A DNA stretch of 64,000 bases from Antilocapra americana (Eukaryota > Chordata > Mammalia > Artiodactyla > Antilocapridae), in assembly GCA_007570785.1 (NCBI GenBank), contig ML660201.1, forward strand, positions 44,106,473 to 44,170,472, written 5' to 3'. Below the pieces are notes generated by a model that saw only the letters and a list, made by a program, of their open reading frames with translations, was not told the origin of the DNA and did not search any database. Every line of letters begins with the position of its first letter. Position 1 is the first letter of the stretch. A program made the position numbers and the translations under genes. This document shows, one piece after another, positions 26,801-36,900 of the stretch.

Positions 26801-27227
26801 CAAATCTCCGCTGAGCCCCGCCATGGGTGGGGGCTGGGAGCTAGGCTCTGGGACCTCCACTCCTCTGTCCCCACGCGGGAACCAGACAGTCAGATGTCAG
26901 CTCAGATAAGTCTGACCCAGCTTTCTGGCCACCTCAGACCCACAGGAAACATATTAGCCCAGAGATCACTGGGAAACTCCCTGAATTCCTGGACCCTAGG
27001 GACCACACGTCACTGGGTCCCCTTGGGTGACCTGTACTGGAGGGAAGTCTCAGAGGCCCCGAGACCCTCCACCTTTCACATTCCTATCCCCAGCTGTCTC
27101 CCTCTCTTCCTACCACACCTCACACATGCTGACCACCTATCTGTCTGTCCATCCCAGAGAGCTCAAGCTGGATTACCGAGAGAGGCCCTCAGGCAAAGAG
27201 ATTTCCTGCTGGTCTGTGGAGCTGTAG
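11853..27227 (+). CDS. ITIH4: Inter-alpha-trypsin inhibitor heavy chain 4
   Basis: 22 coding exons read, all GT..AG: 11853-11936, 13095-13261, 15869-15973, 16118-16280, 16419-16529, 17005-17133, 17798-17914, 18161-18329, 18411-18536, 18721-18902, 19000-19185, 20832-20971, 21183-21337, 21634-21660, 22421-22564, 23458-23499, 23696-23722, 23808-23924, 24715-24889, 26409-26563, 26693-26789, 27158-27227. They join in frame to 895 residues. Order: signal peptide (residues 1 to about 26, core [11 protein letters not shown]), VIT domain, vWA domain with MIDAS DKSGSM at about 280-285, helical region ([15 protein letters not shown]), proline-rich bait segment (about 612-730), and a C-terminal domain ending [10 protein letters not shown]-glycosylation sequons include NKT and NVT. 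The product is a secreted liver acute-phase glycoprotein, plasma-kallikrein sensitive in other mammals. It has no DPHF motif, so no covalent link to bikunin is expected. It is about 35 residues shorter than human, and a small extra exon in the bait region may have been missed. Confidence 0.95.
12225..12400 (+). repeat. Degenerate MIR SINE
   Basis: The order TCTTTTTCCTTGTCTGTAGAA, then GTGCTGAGTACAGTGGCACC, follows the core and tail of a plus-strand MIR. It is strongly decayed and lies in ITIH4 intron 1. Confidence 0.4.
13446..13620 (+). repeat. Pyrimidine-rich CCTT/CCAT low-complexity tract
   Basis: About 170 bases consist almost only of C and T with scattered A, in imperfect CCTTCCT and CCATC units. 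It lies in ITIH4 intron 2, about 190 bases past the donor. Frames over it give artefactual Pro/Ser-rich peptides. Confidence 0.85.
14520..15115 (-). mobile_element. 5'-truncated BovB LINE 3' end (minus)
   Basis: The minus strand encodes the end of a BovB reverse-transcriptase ORF ([21 protein letters not shown], then [12 protein letters not shown]) and its 3' UTR, ending in a GACTGAGCGACTGAACTGAA-type tail. The 11-base direct repeat AGCCCCACTGT at 14520-14530 and 15105-15115 is the likely target-site duplication, marking a 5'-truncated insertion in ITIH4 intron 2. Confidence 0.92.
17798..17914 (+). other. ITIH4: ITIH4 exon 7: vWA MIDAS exon
   Basis: This 117-base exon encodes the first strand of the vWA domain and the metal-ion site ([15 protein letters not shown]). 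The DxSxS residues of the MIDAS are all present. The equivalent exons of ITIH3 and ITIH1 are also exactly 117 bases. Confidence 0.93.
19260..19435 (+). repeat. Degenerate MIR SINE
   Basis: CTTGAGCAAGTTACAGAGTG followed by GAGATGAACGAGATGATGTA and CGCTGGCACATGGCAGGCAC follows the plus-strand MIR core and tail, with decay. It lies in ITIH4 intron 11. Confidence 0.5.
20045..20225 (+). repeat. MIR SINE
   Basis: The core CCTCCCTGTGCCTCAGTTTC and the tail CACCTCATAAGGCTGCATTG followed by GTAAGCACTCC fit a plus-oriented MIR element in ITIH4 intron 11. Confidence 0.7.
20428..20553 (+). mobile_element. CHR-type tRNA SINE
   Basis: GGGACTACCCTGGCAGTCTA with a B-box-like GGATTCAGTCCCTGATCAAG and GAACTAAGAGCTCACATGCC, ending in an A-rich tail, matches the cetartiodactyl CHR family of tRNA-Glu-derived SINEs, in plus orientation in ITIH4 intron 11. 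Confidence 0.8.
22636..22835 (+). repeat. Three-copy 68-70 bp tandem repeat
   Basis: Three near-identical units begin AAATCACCAAGCCCAGGGCT at 22636, 22706 and 22774 and end GTATGACATTAA. They differ by a few substitutions and small indels. The array starts 71 bases after the ITIH4 exon 15 donor, inside intron 15. A Bov-tA SINE begins right after the third unit. Confidence 0.93.
22836..23047 (+). mobile_element. Bov-tA SINE (plus)
   Basis: GGGATTCCCAGGTAGCTAAG, then GGTAAAAAATCTGCCTGCAA and TTGATCCCTGGGTTGGAAAG, identify a plus-strand Bov-tA head and body, ending in GAGCAACTAAGCACAGCACA. Its flanks share ATGACATTAA and ATGACGTTAA, a likely mutated target-site duplication, so it inserted at the edge of the tandem array. 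Confidence 0.9.
25690..26260 (+). repeat. Possible ancient L1 ORF2 fragment
   Basis: This AT-rich stretch in ITIH4 intron 19 includes GGACTTGCCCTTCTAGACCT, then TAAAACACACAATTAAACAC, and GCGGCACTGGCCATAAGAAC. These resemble the 3' part of a decayed L1 ORF2. No frame stays open. The call rests on pattern memory only. Confidence 0.4.
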
Positions 27228-27320
27228 TTCTGGAAGGAGCTACACTCACCATCCTTTGCCACTGCCCTGCCCCACTCTGGGTCCTGGAATATCGTAGGGA
27301 GAGGTGTTTGCACTCATTAA

Positions 27321-27326
27321 AATAAA
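27321..27326 (+). terminator. ITIH4: ITIH4 poly(A) signal
   Basis: AATAAA occurs 94 bases after the ITIH4 stop, in CATTAAAATAAAGAGAGG, followed by a GT-rich stretch. It implies a short 3' UTR ending near 27345. Confidence 0.88.
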
Positions 27327-27344
27327 GAGAGGTGATGTGAGCCC

Positions 27345-30300
27345 AGGGAGTGGGCATCTCTGGTTTCATCTAGCCACGTCTGCAAGCCTCAAGGTCATGT
27401 CCTGAACATGTAGCGTCATGTACCATTAGAATCATCCACCGTCGGCCACTCAAAGGCCTGTGGCCAGTAAGGTCCGCAGAGAGCGTGCAGTCCTGTCCCT
27501 TCGCTTTACAGGCAGGGAAATGATGATTTAGAGTGATTGGAACCATTAAAATGTTGCTCTTGCTGGGGTCCTAGAGCCAGAGAGCACTCTGGGGCACAGG
27601 GTTCATTCTGCTTTACGGTGACCCAGGGTCCATGAAAAGAATAAAAGGGTGACCTGGATGGACGTTTGTTACAGGCTAACTTCCAGCATTCTCAGCCAAC
27701 TTGGGGCCCTTTTGCAGTAGGATTTGCAGGATACAATTTGATTGTATACAGGCCTGTCTTCTTACCACCTTGGCAGAGAAGCTGGCAGTGGAAGACAAGG
27801 GAGACAGAGATGAGGCCCTAGTCCCAGCAGGGAAGCAAGGGTCTGTTCCCAGGAGCCTAGGTCATTGAGGGGCTTCTGTCCAGGCCTGGGGTTAGGCACC
27901 CCAAACATCCCACCCAATTCCTGCACAGGCAAAGCATACTTTGAAAACATTTATAATTATTTCACCTACTTCTTAAAAAATGACACAGGTATTTGGCTTA
28001 CAAATAAAAGGTGTATAAAGAATTACAAATTCAAGGCTAAATCAAGGGGAAAGAAGGTATATAAAGAGAATAAAACAGAAATATATATATATGAGAATGG
28101 AATGGAGAGAAGAGCCAAGAGGAGGAGAGTTGAATCAGAGACACTAGGGTAGGGGAAGCTGCAGCAGCAGAAAGCTTTGCTTTGAGCTTTCTGGCAGCCA
28201 GGGCAAAGCAGAGAATGAGTTCATTTTAACTTGCTAAGAGGGAGCAAACCAGATAAGGAAAACATTCTTTTCCCAGCTCTTGAGTTAAAGAGGGTGTTTT
28301 CTGAGTGAGTCTTTATAGGAGAGTAAAGAAGAGGCTGGTGGGAGGGAGGGGTCTCCAGCAGCAGATTCTCCAACACTCAGGGACACTTTCCTGCGTCGCC
28401 ACCTCCCCGTCAAGCCTGGTGGCCAGCAGGGGCCTCAGACTGAGTCACTTTGTGTAGATCGCTCTGAAGCTCAGAGATGAGCTCAGTGAGATCAGGGGCT
28501 CTGTTGGACTCACTGTGGGCTTGCTGTGACGTACCAGGACAAAACACTGGCCCCTGGGCTGGCCTGTGAATTGGTGCCCCTGCAGAGGGGTCCTGGGTGA
28601 CTTTCTGGCCCAGCCAGCACCTGACAGCCATGCGTTGTGAACCACTGGAAGTAGGTCCATGCCCATCTTCGTTTTGTTCACCGCGTACTTTCCAGCACCT
28701 TCTTGGGCCAAGCCCCAGCAGAGTGCCGTGGTACATTGGGCACCTGACAGAGCTTCCCCCCAGAGAACAAGCAGGTGCCACAGGGAGCCCAGAGGGAGAC
28801 AACATGCCCAACCTGAGGAATAGCAGGGGCGGCTTCCTGGAAGTGGCGTGGGTGGGGCTGGGTTGAGATCGAGTTTTAAAGAACTAAAAGAAGTTCACCC
28901 AGCGGAGAAGCAGGGCAAGGACGCTAGGCCCAGAGCCAGGACACTGCCCTGAGTTCAGCAAGGTGAAGGGAAGCCATGTCGTAGGGTGAGATGGAAGGGG
29001 ATGCTGGCAAGATGGAGAACAGCCCCAGGCCAGTGCCGGCTGCACATACCTCGCCATGGAGCTCTGCTGCTATCCTGAAAGCTCGGGGAGCCATCAAAGG
29101 CCGTAGGCAGGGACAGGCCCAGCCAGGATGACGTGGGACTGGGGAGAAAACAGAGTCTGCCTAGTCTTGGCCTCTGTGGAGAGACACTCTGACTATGTGT
29201 TGGAATTCGGGCAGGGGAGGTCTTCCTGCCTTTCTTCCAACTCCTTGGACTTGGTCATCAGTGGGAGCAGCAGGACAAAGATAGGCGTCTCAGGAGGACC
29301 AGAAGCCACCATGCTGATGCCTCTTTACACGCTCCATCTGGCAGGACCCTTCTTCCCATTTCACAGATGTGAATACTGACCTCAAGATGACTGTTTTAAA
29401 GCTTCATGGCTTCTCAGCCAGTTTGGGACTGAATGGGTGGTAGGGTCTGCCCACTTCAGGGTGTCCCATTCCAGGCCAGGCCCTTTCTGCCAGCCCAGCC
29501 CAGGCCTCTACCACATTCAGTCTGGAGCTGTATCTGATGTCACCCTCTCACCAGAGCAGTGACAGCACCTAGGGGGCTCCTCTGGGGATGGATGTTTCCC
29601 CCTGGATTGCCCTTCCCAATGCCTACTCCAAGCCCTCAGGCCTGGGTGGGCCCTGGGAAGCCGTGTTCTGACTCAGACAAAACTGGAGTGGGAGGCAGCT
29701 GAACTTCCTGGTCACCCACAGCCAGACCCCACCCTGGCCATCCCCACTTGCATTAGAGACCCTTCTCAACCTGACTGCAATCTCCTTCAGTCTTACTGCA
29801 TCCCCTGTTCGGCCACACTGCTTCCTTCAGCGGGGTACCCTCCACCCTGCATGCCCTCCACCCCTCAGGCAGCAAGAACAGCAGGAACTGAGGGTCTGGG
29901 GAAGGAGGGATTATGTTTGCAGAACTGAAAGTAGTCTGTGTGTCTGGAATCCAGACTGAAAGGAAACCCCTGGTGTGTGGGGCTGATGAAGCTGGAGGGA
30001 CAGAAGGGAAGACTTTTGTCTTTGTCCCAAGAATCCTAGGTGGGAGACGTCATTTATAGGGTTTCAGGAAGCAAGTGATGACCAGTCCTGCTCTGTAAAA
30101 GAGCTCTCCCTGGGAGCAGGAAGGCCAGGCAGGGAAGGGTGCTGTTGCTCAGGTGGGAGAGGCTTGTCCAGGCTGGCAGCCCACAGAACCGCTTCTCTAG
30201 GAACCTCTGTCCGACCCCCACCCCACCCAGGACTTACAAGGTGCAGCATCAGGTGGTCACTATAAGGAGTGATTGGAGGATCCCAGGGATCCCCAGTGAA

Positions 30301-30830
30301 GCTGAAGACAAACTGGAGCACCCATGCAAACAGGAACTGAGTTACTAAACTGTGTGCCTCCAGATCCTAGCCCGGAATGTTGGGTTTAGCTGCTGAATGG
30401 ATAGGTTGTGGAGGGGTGGGCAGGTGGATGAGCAAGTGGACGGACAGTGAGATGATCAGAGAGTGGAGAGATGGACTGCGCGACTAGTGGCAGGCTGAAT
30501 CTGCCTTGGAGCATCTCTGCTCCTGTATCAATAGAACAAGCTTCAGCCCTGATAAGAGCACCTGAGCCAGGGACCCTTGACTTTTCCTCCATCCTTCCTG
30601 AACTCTGAAAGGCAGTCAGTCCTTCCCGACTTCTCTGAGGCCCCTTGTTCTGGAATTGATTCTTGATTTTTTTCCTCCCCCCACTGTCCTGTTTGACTCC
30701 TCTAGTACCACCCCAACTAGCCGCATTGATGGAGAGACCCAGGAAATTGCCTTCCTAGCAGCCAACCCTTCCTTCAAGCTGCCTGTCCCCTGGAAAAGGG
30801 GCTGATGAAGGCAGGCAGAGGTTGGGGGCA
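27345..30830. other. ITIH4-ITIH3 convergent intergenic interval
   Basis: About 3.5 kb separate the converging 3' ends of ITIH4 and ITIH3. It holds an AT-rich patch with a short (AT)n run near 28081-28092 but no coding region or RNA gene I could recognise. The longest open frames (minus 28410-28811, 133 residues, and shorter ones) lack any family signature. Confidence 0.55.
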
Positions 30831-30849
30831 GTCCAGTTTCTCCTTGGCC

Positions 30850-30855
30850 TTTATT
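30850..30855 (-). terminator. ITIH3: ITIH3 poly(A) signal
   Basis: TTTATT on the plus strand is AATAAA on the minus strand, about 90 bases beyond the ITIH3 stop codon (30946-30948). Confidence 0.85.
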
Positions 30856-30945
30856 GTTACACCATTCCATCAGGCCCCACTCTGCCTCTGTTCTAGATGC
30901 CAGGCAGGCCAAGCCAGCCATCTCAGCAGGAGTTGGCGTGTCAAC

Positions 30946-33900
30946 TCAGAAAAGGCTGGGGACGACGTAGTCACTGTGGATGCCATCAATCAACCCTTGC
31001 CCGTTGTTGTGGACAAACCAGCAGGCAACATTCCTGCCGACTCTGGTGTCCTTCCTGTAGTCCTTCTGGGAGCCCCTGAAAGAAAGGAGAGAGAGGCAGT
31101 GATGTGCGGGGTGGGCAAGACAGCTGCATTCATGGACCTAAATTTAAAAGGAGGTGTGAAGTTGCCAATTCTAGGAGTCCATACTCTGGTCAAGAATGAG
31201 GTCATGGGTTACTCCTTCTAGGAGGCCAGATGTGGCTTTTTCCTGATTAGAGGGAGCCAAGAGCCCTGAGGGAAACAAGGGTATCCCATAGAAGACAAGA
31301 GCCAGCTAGGCTGATGTGCGTGGGTGGATAGGGCTCTTCCTATCTCATACCCAGCAGTCTGAGGACATCAGCAGGGTCCCCTCACCTGGTGACCGTCAGC
31401 TGATGGTTCTTCACCACCATTGTGGCATCTGACTTTGTGGGGTCAGAGCCTGGGTGAACGTCAGACACTTGAAAGTTGAAGGGGTGGAAGAATTGTCCTA
31501 GGAGTAAAAACATTCACAGTCAGCCCTGCCTCCGCCAAATGTGATGTGGCCACTGGCCTTCCAGGATTGATGCAGAGGCTGGGTGGGATGTTGAATACTG
31601 GGTCCAGGGTGATTAGGATGGCCCTTCACTTGGTTTTTTCCCTCCACCATGTGGCCTGAACAACCCGAAGCTGGAACATTTCATACCCAGCAGCCCATGT
31701 GTCTGTGCTGACATCCCACGACTGTCAACAACATAAAAGCCGAGGAAGTCATGGTAGGCAGGCTCTTTCTTCCACACCTGATGCAGGACAACCACAAAAG
31801 TAACCCCATCTCTAAAGGAGACCACCATGTTCTTCTTCCTGTTGATCATCACAGATAGCCTAGAAGAGAAGAAAAGGTCAGCAGTGGGGCCCAGTGGCCA
31901 TGATACCAGGCGTCTGAATCAAGGGCAGAGCAGGAAATGTGACACATTTCCTGGAGCACACAGACTAGAAATTCTGTCAGGGGTGTTGGAGAGAAGATGC
32001 TTATGCACGTTGACTCTGCCCTGCACTGAGTGGGTCCCTGCGACTCCATAAGAAGATGAGGGGGCTGTCCTGGGGGCCTGGAGACCTGGGATCAAGCCCC
32101 AGCTAGGCCACTGGTCTTCCTGTGTGATGTTGGGTAGGTTCTGCCCCTCTCTGAACCTCTATGGGACTAACACTGTAACACTGCCCACCCAGCTTGGGGG
32201 TGACCTGAAGATGCAGGAGAGGCAAAGGAGTTTGAGAACAAGAGCTCAGCCAGAGATGATGCACATCTTTGTCATCATCAGCCTGCCAGGTCCACCTAAT
32301 GCTTTCGTCCACACAGCCCTTCCCTCAAGTTCAGTCTTATGAACTGTCCAGCCACCTATCTGTCTGCCTTTGCTGGGGAGGCCTGGGGGTGGGCTGGGGG
32401 TCACCGTGTTCACCTTTTCCCAGAGCGGGGGCTGAGGCCACTGGCCTTTCCTGTTAACCCTGTGGATCTTCTGGGATTTGTTCAAATTCTCCCTAAGACC
32501 CTCACACTCCATCACCCTTCAGAGACCCAGCAGCAGGGCTGTACCTATCCTGTGTGACCATGACCGTGTCCAGCCAGCTGAACGTGCTCAGTGCGTCCCC
32601 ATTCCACAGGGTGATCTTCTCCGGTGTCACCTCAATCCGGAAGTCCATCTGAGCACTGGCAATGCCCAGTTTGCCAAAGTAAGTCCTTCTGGTTTGGGAG
32701 TCTGAGCTGCCTCTCTTCTCACCGATGACCTGCCCATTAACTGTGAGGCCTGCCAGATGGGTGGGGAAGCGAGAGACCAGCAAGACCTAAGTCCAGACTG
32801 GTCTTTTAGGGTCACAGCTTCCCCTTCAGCCAGACCTCCTGAGATAACACAGCGGGGGACCCAGGTCTCTCAGTTGAGAGATCAGGATTTGAGAGCCAGC
32901 CCTATCTGTTCCTAGACATATTGGGGTCACACTGGCGGCTGAGGGCCCACATTGTGGATCTGCCCCTTGCCTGGGCCAGGGAGTGTTGTTCAGAGAAACA
33001 CTATTCCTCACCTCCAGGGTGAGTCCTGCCCATAGGCCTAGGAAACCCTTAACTCTAACCATCTCCCATTACCCCTGGTGCTGGGGAAATGAGGTGAGCC
33101 TGTGGCTCTGGATGGAATCTTAAATCCCTACAGGATAGAATCTACCTATAAAGATGGGTGCGTTTGGGGCAGAGTGAGCCTGGTCCATGTGTCCACCCTG
33201 GGGGCTCCAGGCCTTCTCAGGAAGAGCCCCTGGCCCCAGTCCATGGCCCCCACCTGTGACAGGGTCCTGAATGAGGCGCAGCACTGCACCTGGGTCTTCA
33301 TCAATATTGAAGCAGATGGCATCGTCCTTCTCTGGAACTTGGATGATGAAATGGGGGTCCCCATCCACTGAGAACACACAGAACAGAGGCTGGCTCTCAG
33401 TATCTCTCACTGTTCCAGGGACCTCCCCTTGTCTCCTAGTCCCTGTGGGATGGACTCCTAGACAGGCAGGAGGTGCTCAGCCCAAGCCCCAGAGCCTCAA
33501 CCTGGGGGAGCTGGGAAACTCACCATAGTAGTAGGGTGTCTTGGAAACCTGGCGGCCAGCTGTGGATGAAAGAAAGAGAGGGCTGAGCTAAACAAACAGG
33601 CCAAGACCCCCACCCAGAGTTTGGTTCATGCCCCTCACCTTCAGGCTCCCTAATGCTTTGAACCTCCCCCCATCTCCTCAGGAACCCCCCAACCATCTGC
33701 CTGTTCCAGAGAGCTGATTCAGGAAAGACTCCCGAGGGGAATGACGCAGGGCTGCGCTCTGTGGCAGCTGGCACATACTCACTCAGGTAAGCCATGGAGG
33801 GGATCACTGGAAAAAGCCAAAGGGCAGGTGTGAGTGAGGTCTAGAGGGTTCTCTCCCCTGAACCCCAGGCCTTCTGCCTGTCTTGGGGCTGCTGTCCCCA

Positions 33901-36900
33901 GTAGGGCCCCAATGCTGACAGAGGTGGGAGGGAATGTGACCCCCTGAGCTACAGTCCTGAGGCAGGAGTAGAATGAGGCTCACAGGTGACTGTTTTCCTC
34001 AGTAGCAAAACACCCACTGACACGTACCCACACACACGTGCACCAGTGACTACATCTCACAGGGCTGTTCAGAGGGCAGAGCCATGACCCAGTCAAAATA
34101 TACTGCTTGGTTAGAACAGCACATGTGGGTAGAGACAAGGCAGGCCTGTAGGGGCTAGGGAGGTCCTGCCTGATGGTGTGGGATGAAGTTCCAGTTCCAT
34201 AATCAGACAAGCGCAGAATGCTGTCAACTCCAGAGCAGATGCCAGAACTAGGCTTCCTGGGCCAAAATCCTGGCTGGTCCCCCTGCTGAACTAGTCCTTG
34301 AGCAAAGGGACTTAACTTCCCTGTGCCTCAGTTTCCTCTCTGGAAAATGGGAACCGTAAGAGGCCTCCCTCAAAGCCTTGCTGTGGGGTTACTGAGTAAC
34401 TAACTGAGTTATTCATTTTTGCAGGTCACAGAATACTTTCATCCCAATTGTCCCTCCTTGGGCAGGGGAAGCCCCCCTTTGTCAGCTGATAAGAACCCTG
34501 AAGCTCAGAGTGAACAGAGCCCTGCCCCAGCCCCTGGTGAATTGGCAGCAGAGCTGGGAGCTGAGCTCAGGGGTTCCAGCGGCCCCTTCTGGGTGGTGGG
34601 TCCCCAGGGTGATTGGAAAGGCCTCCTTGGTCCTCTCTTGTCCTCCTCCTGGGAAACTCACAAGCCACTGGCTGAAGCTCACCTTCTGCATCCAGAGGCC
34701 CTGCAAGGGAGGAAGAGGAGCCATGGAGATAGAGGCCACGGAACCCCAGTGTCAGGGCCCTTGTGACTGACTCGCTTCTGGCCAGCCAGCCCTGGGCCAT
34801 GTGTGCCCCCACAGGAACCAGGAGCTCCTGGAGGCAGAGGGAGGCCTGGCTCAGACTGGCTCTTTACTTCCCATATCTCCCAATGCCAATTGCAGGGACC
34901 CTCGGGACGCTGCGCTCATGGGGTCTGGTTGACCAGGCTGGTCCCAGCCTCTAGCTCTCATGGCCTGTTACTCTCACAATCCCCAGGTGCTGGCTCCAGG
35001 CTGAACTTTTAGGTCGGAAGTGCTTTGTCTTATCTAACTAAACCCTTCCATGTTGCAGCCTTAGTCCCTTTCCTAGAAATACCCCCTTTAGAGACTTCAA
35101 GTCTCTTCCTATTCATGCCTCCATTCCGCTGTTCACACTAATAGCTTCCCTCCCCCCTACAACACCCTCTGTGGTCCTTGGCCAGTTTTCCTCTGATGCC
35201 TCCTAGATCTGCCTTTCTCCACAGACTCGCTTCTCTTCAGGGCACCCAGGGTCAGGGGCCTGGAAGGAGGCATCCAAGTTGTGGCCCCCTGCCGTCTGTG
35301 CCTACCTTCCCCAGGCTTGTTGGCAATGGCCATCTGGTTCTCATTATCTTCAGGTTTGGTCACCACCATGGAGGTCAGCGGAGTCACGAAGTGGTACTTG
35401 AGGGACAGCTCCAAGGCCTGGGCCGTGAGATTCTCCTTCTCCTCACCACGGGCATTCTTGCTGTGGGGATGGGCAGGGTGGGAGGGTCAGCCCAGCCCAA
35501 GACCCGCCCCCCACCTCTCCCAGTGGGTGTCCTGTAAGATGGAGCCCACTAGCAGTCAGAGAAAATAGTTTCATCAGCTCCCTCGGACAGATGGACATGC
35601 CCTGATTCCTCTCTGGGCCACTCTCCAAGTGAAAGCTACAAGGGGTTCGATGTGGCCACTGCCAGTTGGCCATCATGGTGTTCACATGCTGAGTGCTAGC
35701 GTCTTGCCCAGCCAGTCCTGCCCAACAGAAGGCTGACACGTCCCCCTTGCATGGCCAAGCTCTTCCCCCTTGGGCTGAGGGCTGGGGTCTCAGCCTTCGG
35801 TTATGTTCCTCCTCAGCATCCCTGTAGGCTCATGCTGGATGTGGGGGACAGGACGCCAAGGCTCATCCCTGCCCTTAAGATGTTCCCAGGCTCCTGCCTG
35901 AGCCCCACATCACAGACCCTCTCAGCTCCAGGAAAAACAGGCCATGGGGGCCTGGCCAAGAGCACGATTGGGCAGCTACAGTGGGCATGGAGGTACACTT
36001 CCCAAGGTGAACATTTCTTCCTCTTGGGCTCCTAGAGCATAGCCAGCATGGGGTAGGGGGTGCACAGGTAGGTGCTGGGTCAGGGCTGGGGGTCAGGGCA
36101 GGGCCTCGCTGTGTGAGGGGTAGGCTAGGGTCACCGTTTGTCCAGCAGCTGCTCGATGGTGAGGTAGGCCCAGAGCCGCTCAATGTAGTCCCCAAAAATG
36201 TAGTCCCGCTCCTGCAGGGCTTTCTCCATCTCCTTCATGTCCACCTCCTCAGTGAAGGTCAGGTCGTTGATGGCCTGGGACAGGGGTGGGAGGAGGTGAG
36301 AGGCTAGTGGCCTGGAGCCAGGTGGGCCTGGTTCAGAGGCTGCTTCTGCTGGGCTGTCAGGCAGGAGGCTGGAGCCCCATCGGTGGGTCCCCCATTCCCA
36401 GTGCACAAGCAGGCCCCCGGCTCAGCTTACCCCGTGGCCTTTCACATCTGCCTTAAAGCTGTTTGTGTCCTCATCCACCAGCCGCCCGGCTACCACAATC
36501 TCAGAGCCATCATAGAAGTGCTGGTAACTGTTCTGCGTGAGGTCCAGGATGGCATTCTGAGGGTACTCTACCTCCACGCCTGTCAGCAGTGGGTTGGCCA
36601 CCTCCTCATAGAAGCCCTAGAGTTCAGATGGGGGCCCTGATCATCCCAGGCCACCAGGGCGGGCAGGGAGAGGACAGGGTGGACAGGTTCCTGCTGGCGC
36701 CTCTGCAAGTGGTTGGATCTCTCGAGCTGGGCCAGTCCAGCTTCTGATTTCCACTTCCACCTGGCCCTGACTGTGTCCCTCAGTTTGGAGGACCTCCTCC
36801 TCAATGCCCCCCATCCCAATTAGAGACCGGGAAGAATAGAAAAGGAAAAGACAGAGTTCTTGACACATAGGATTCAAGAAATGTTTGTTGGAATGAAAGC

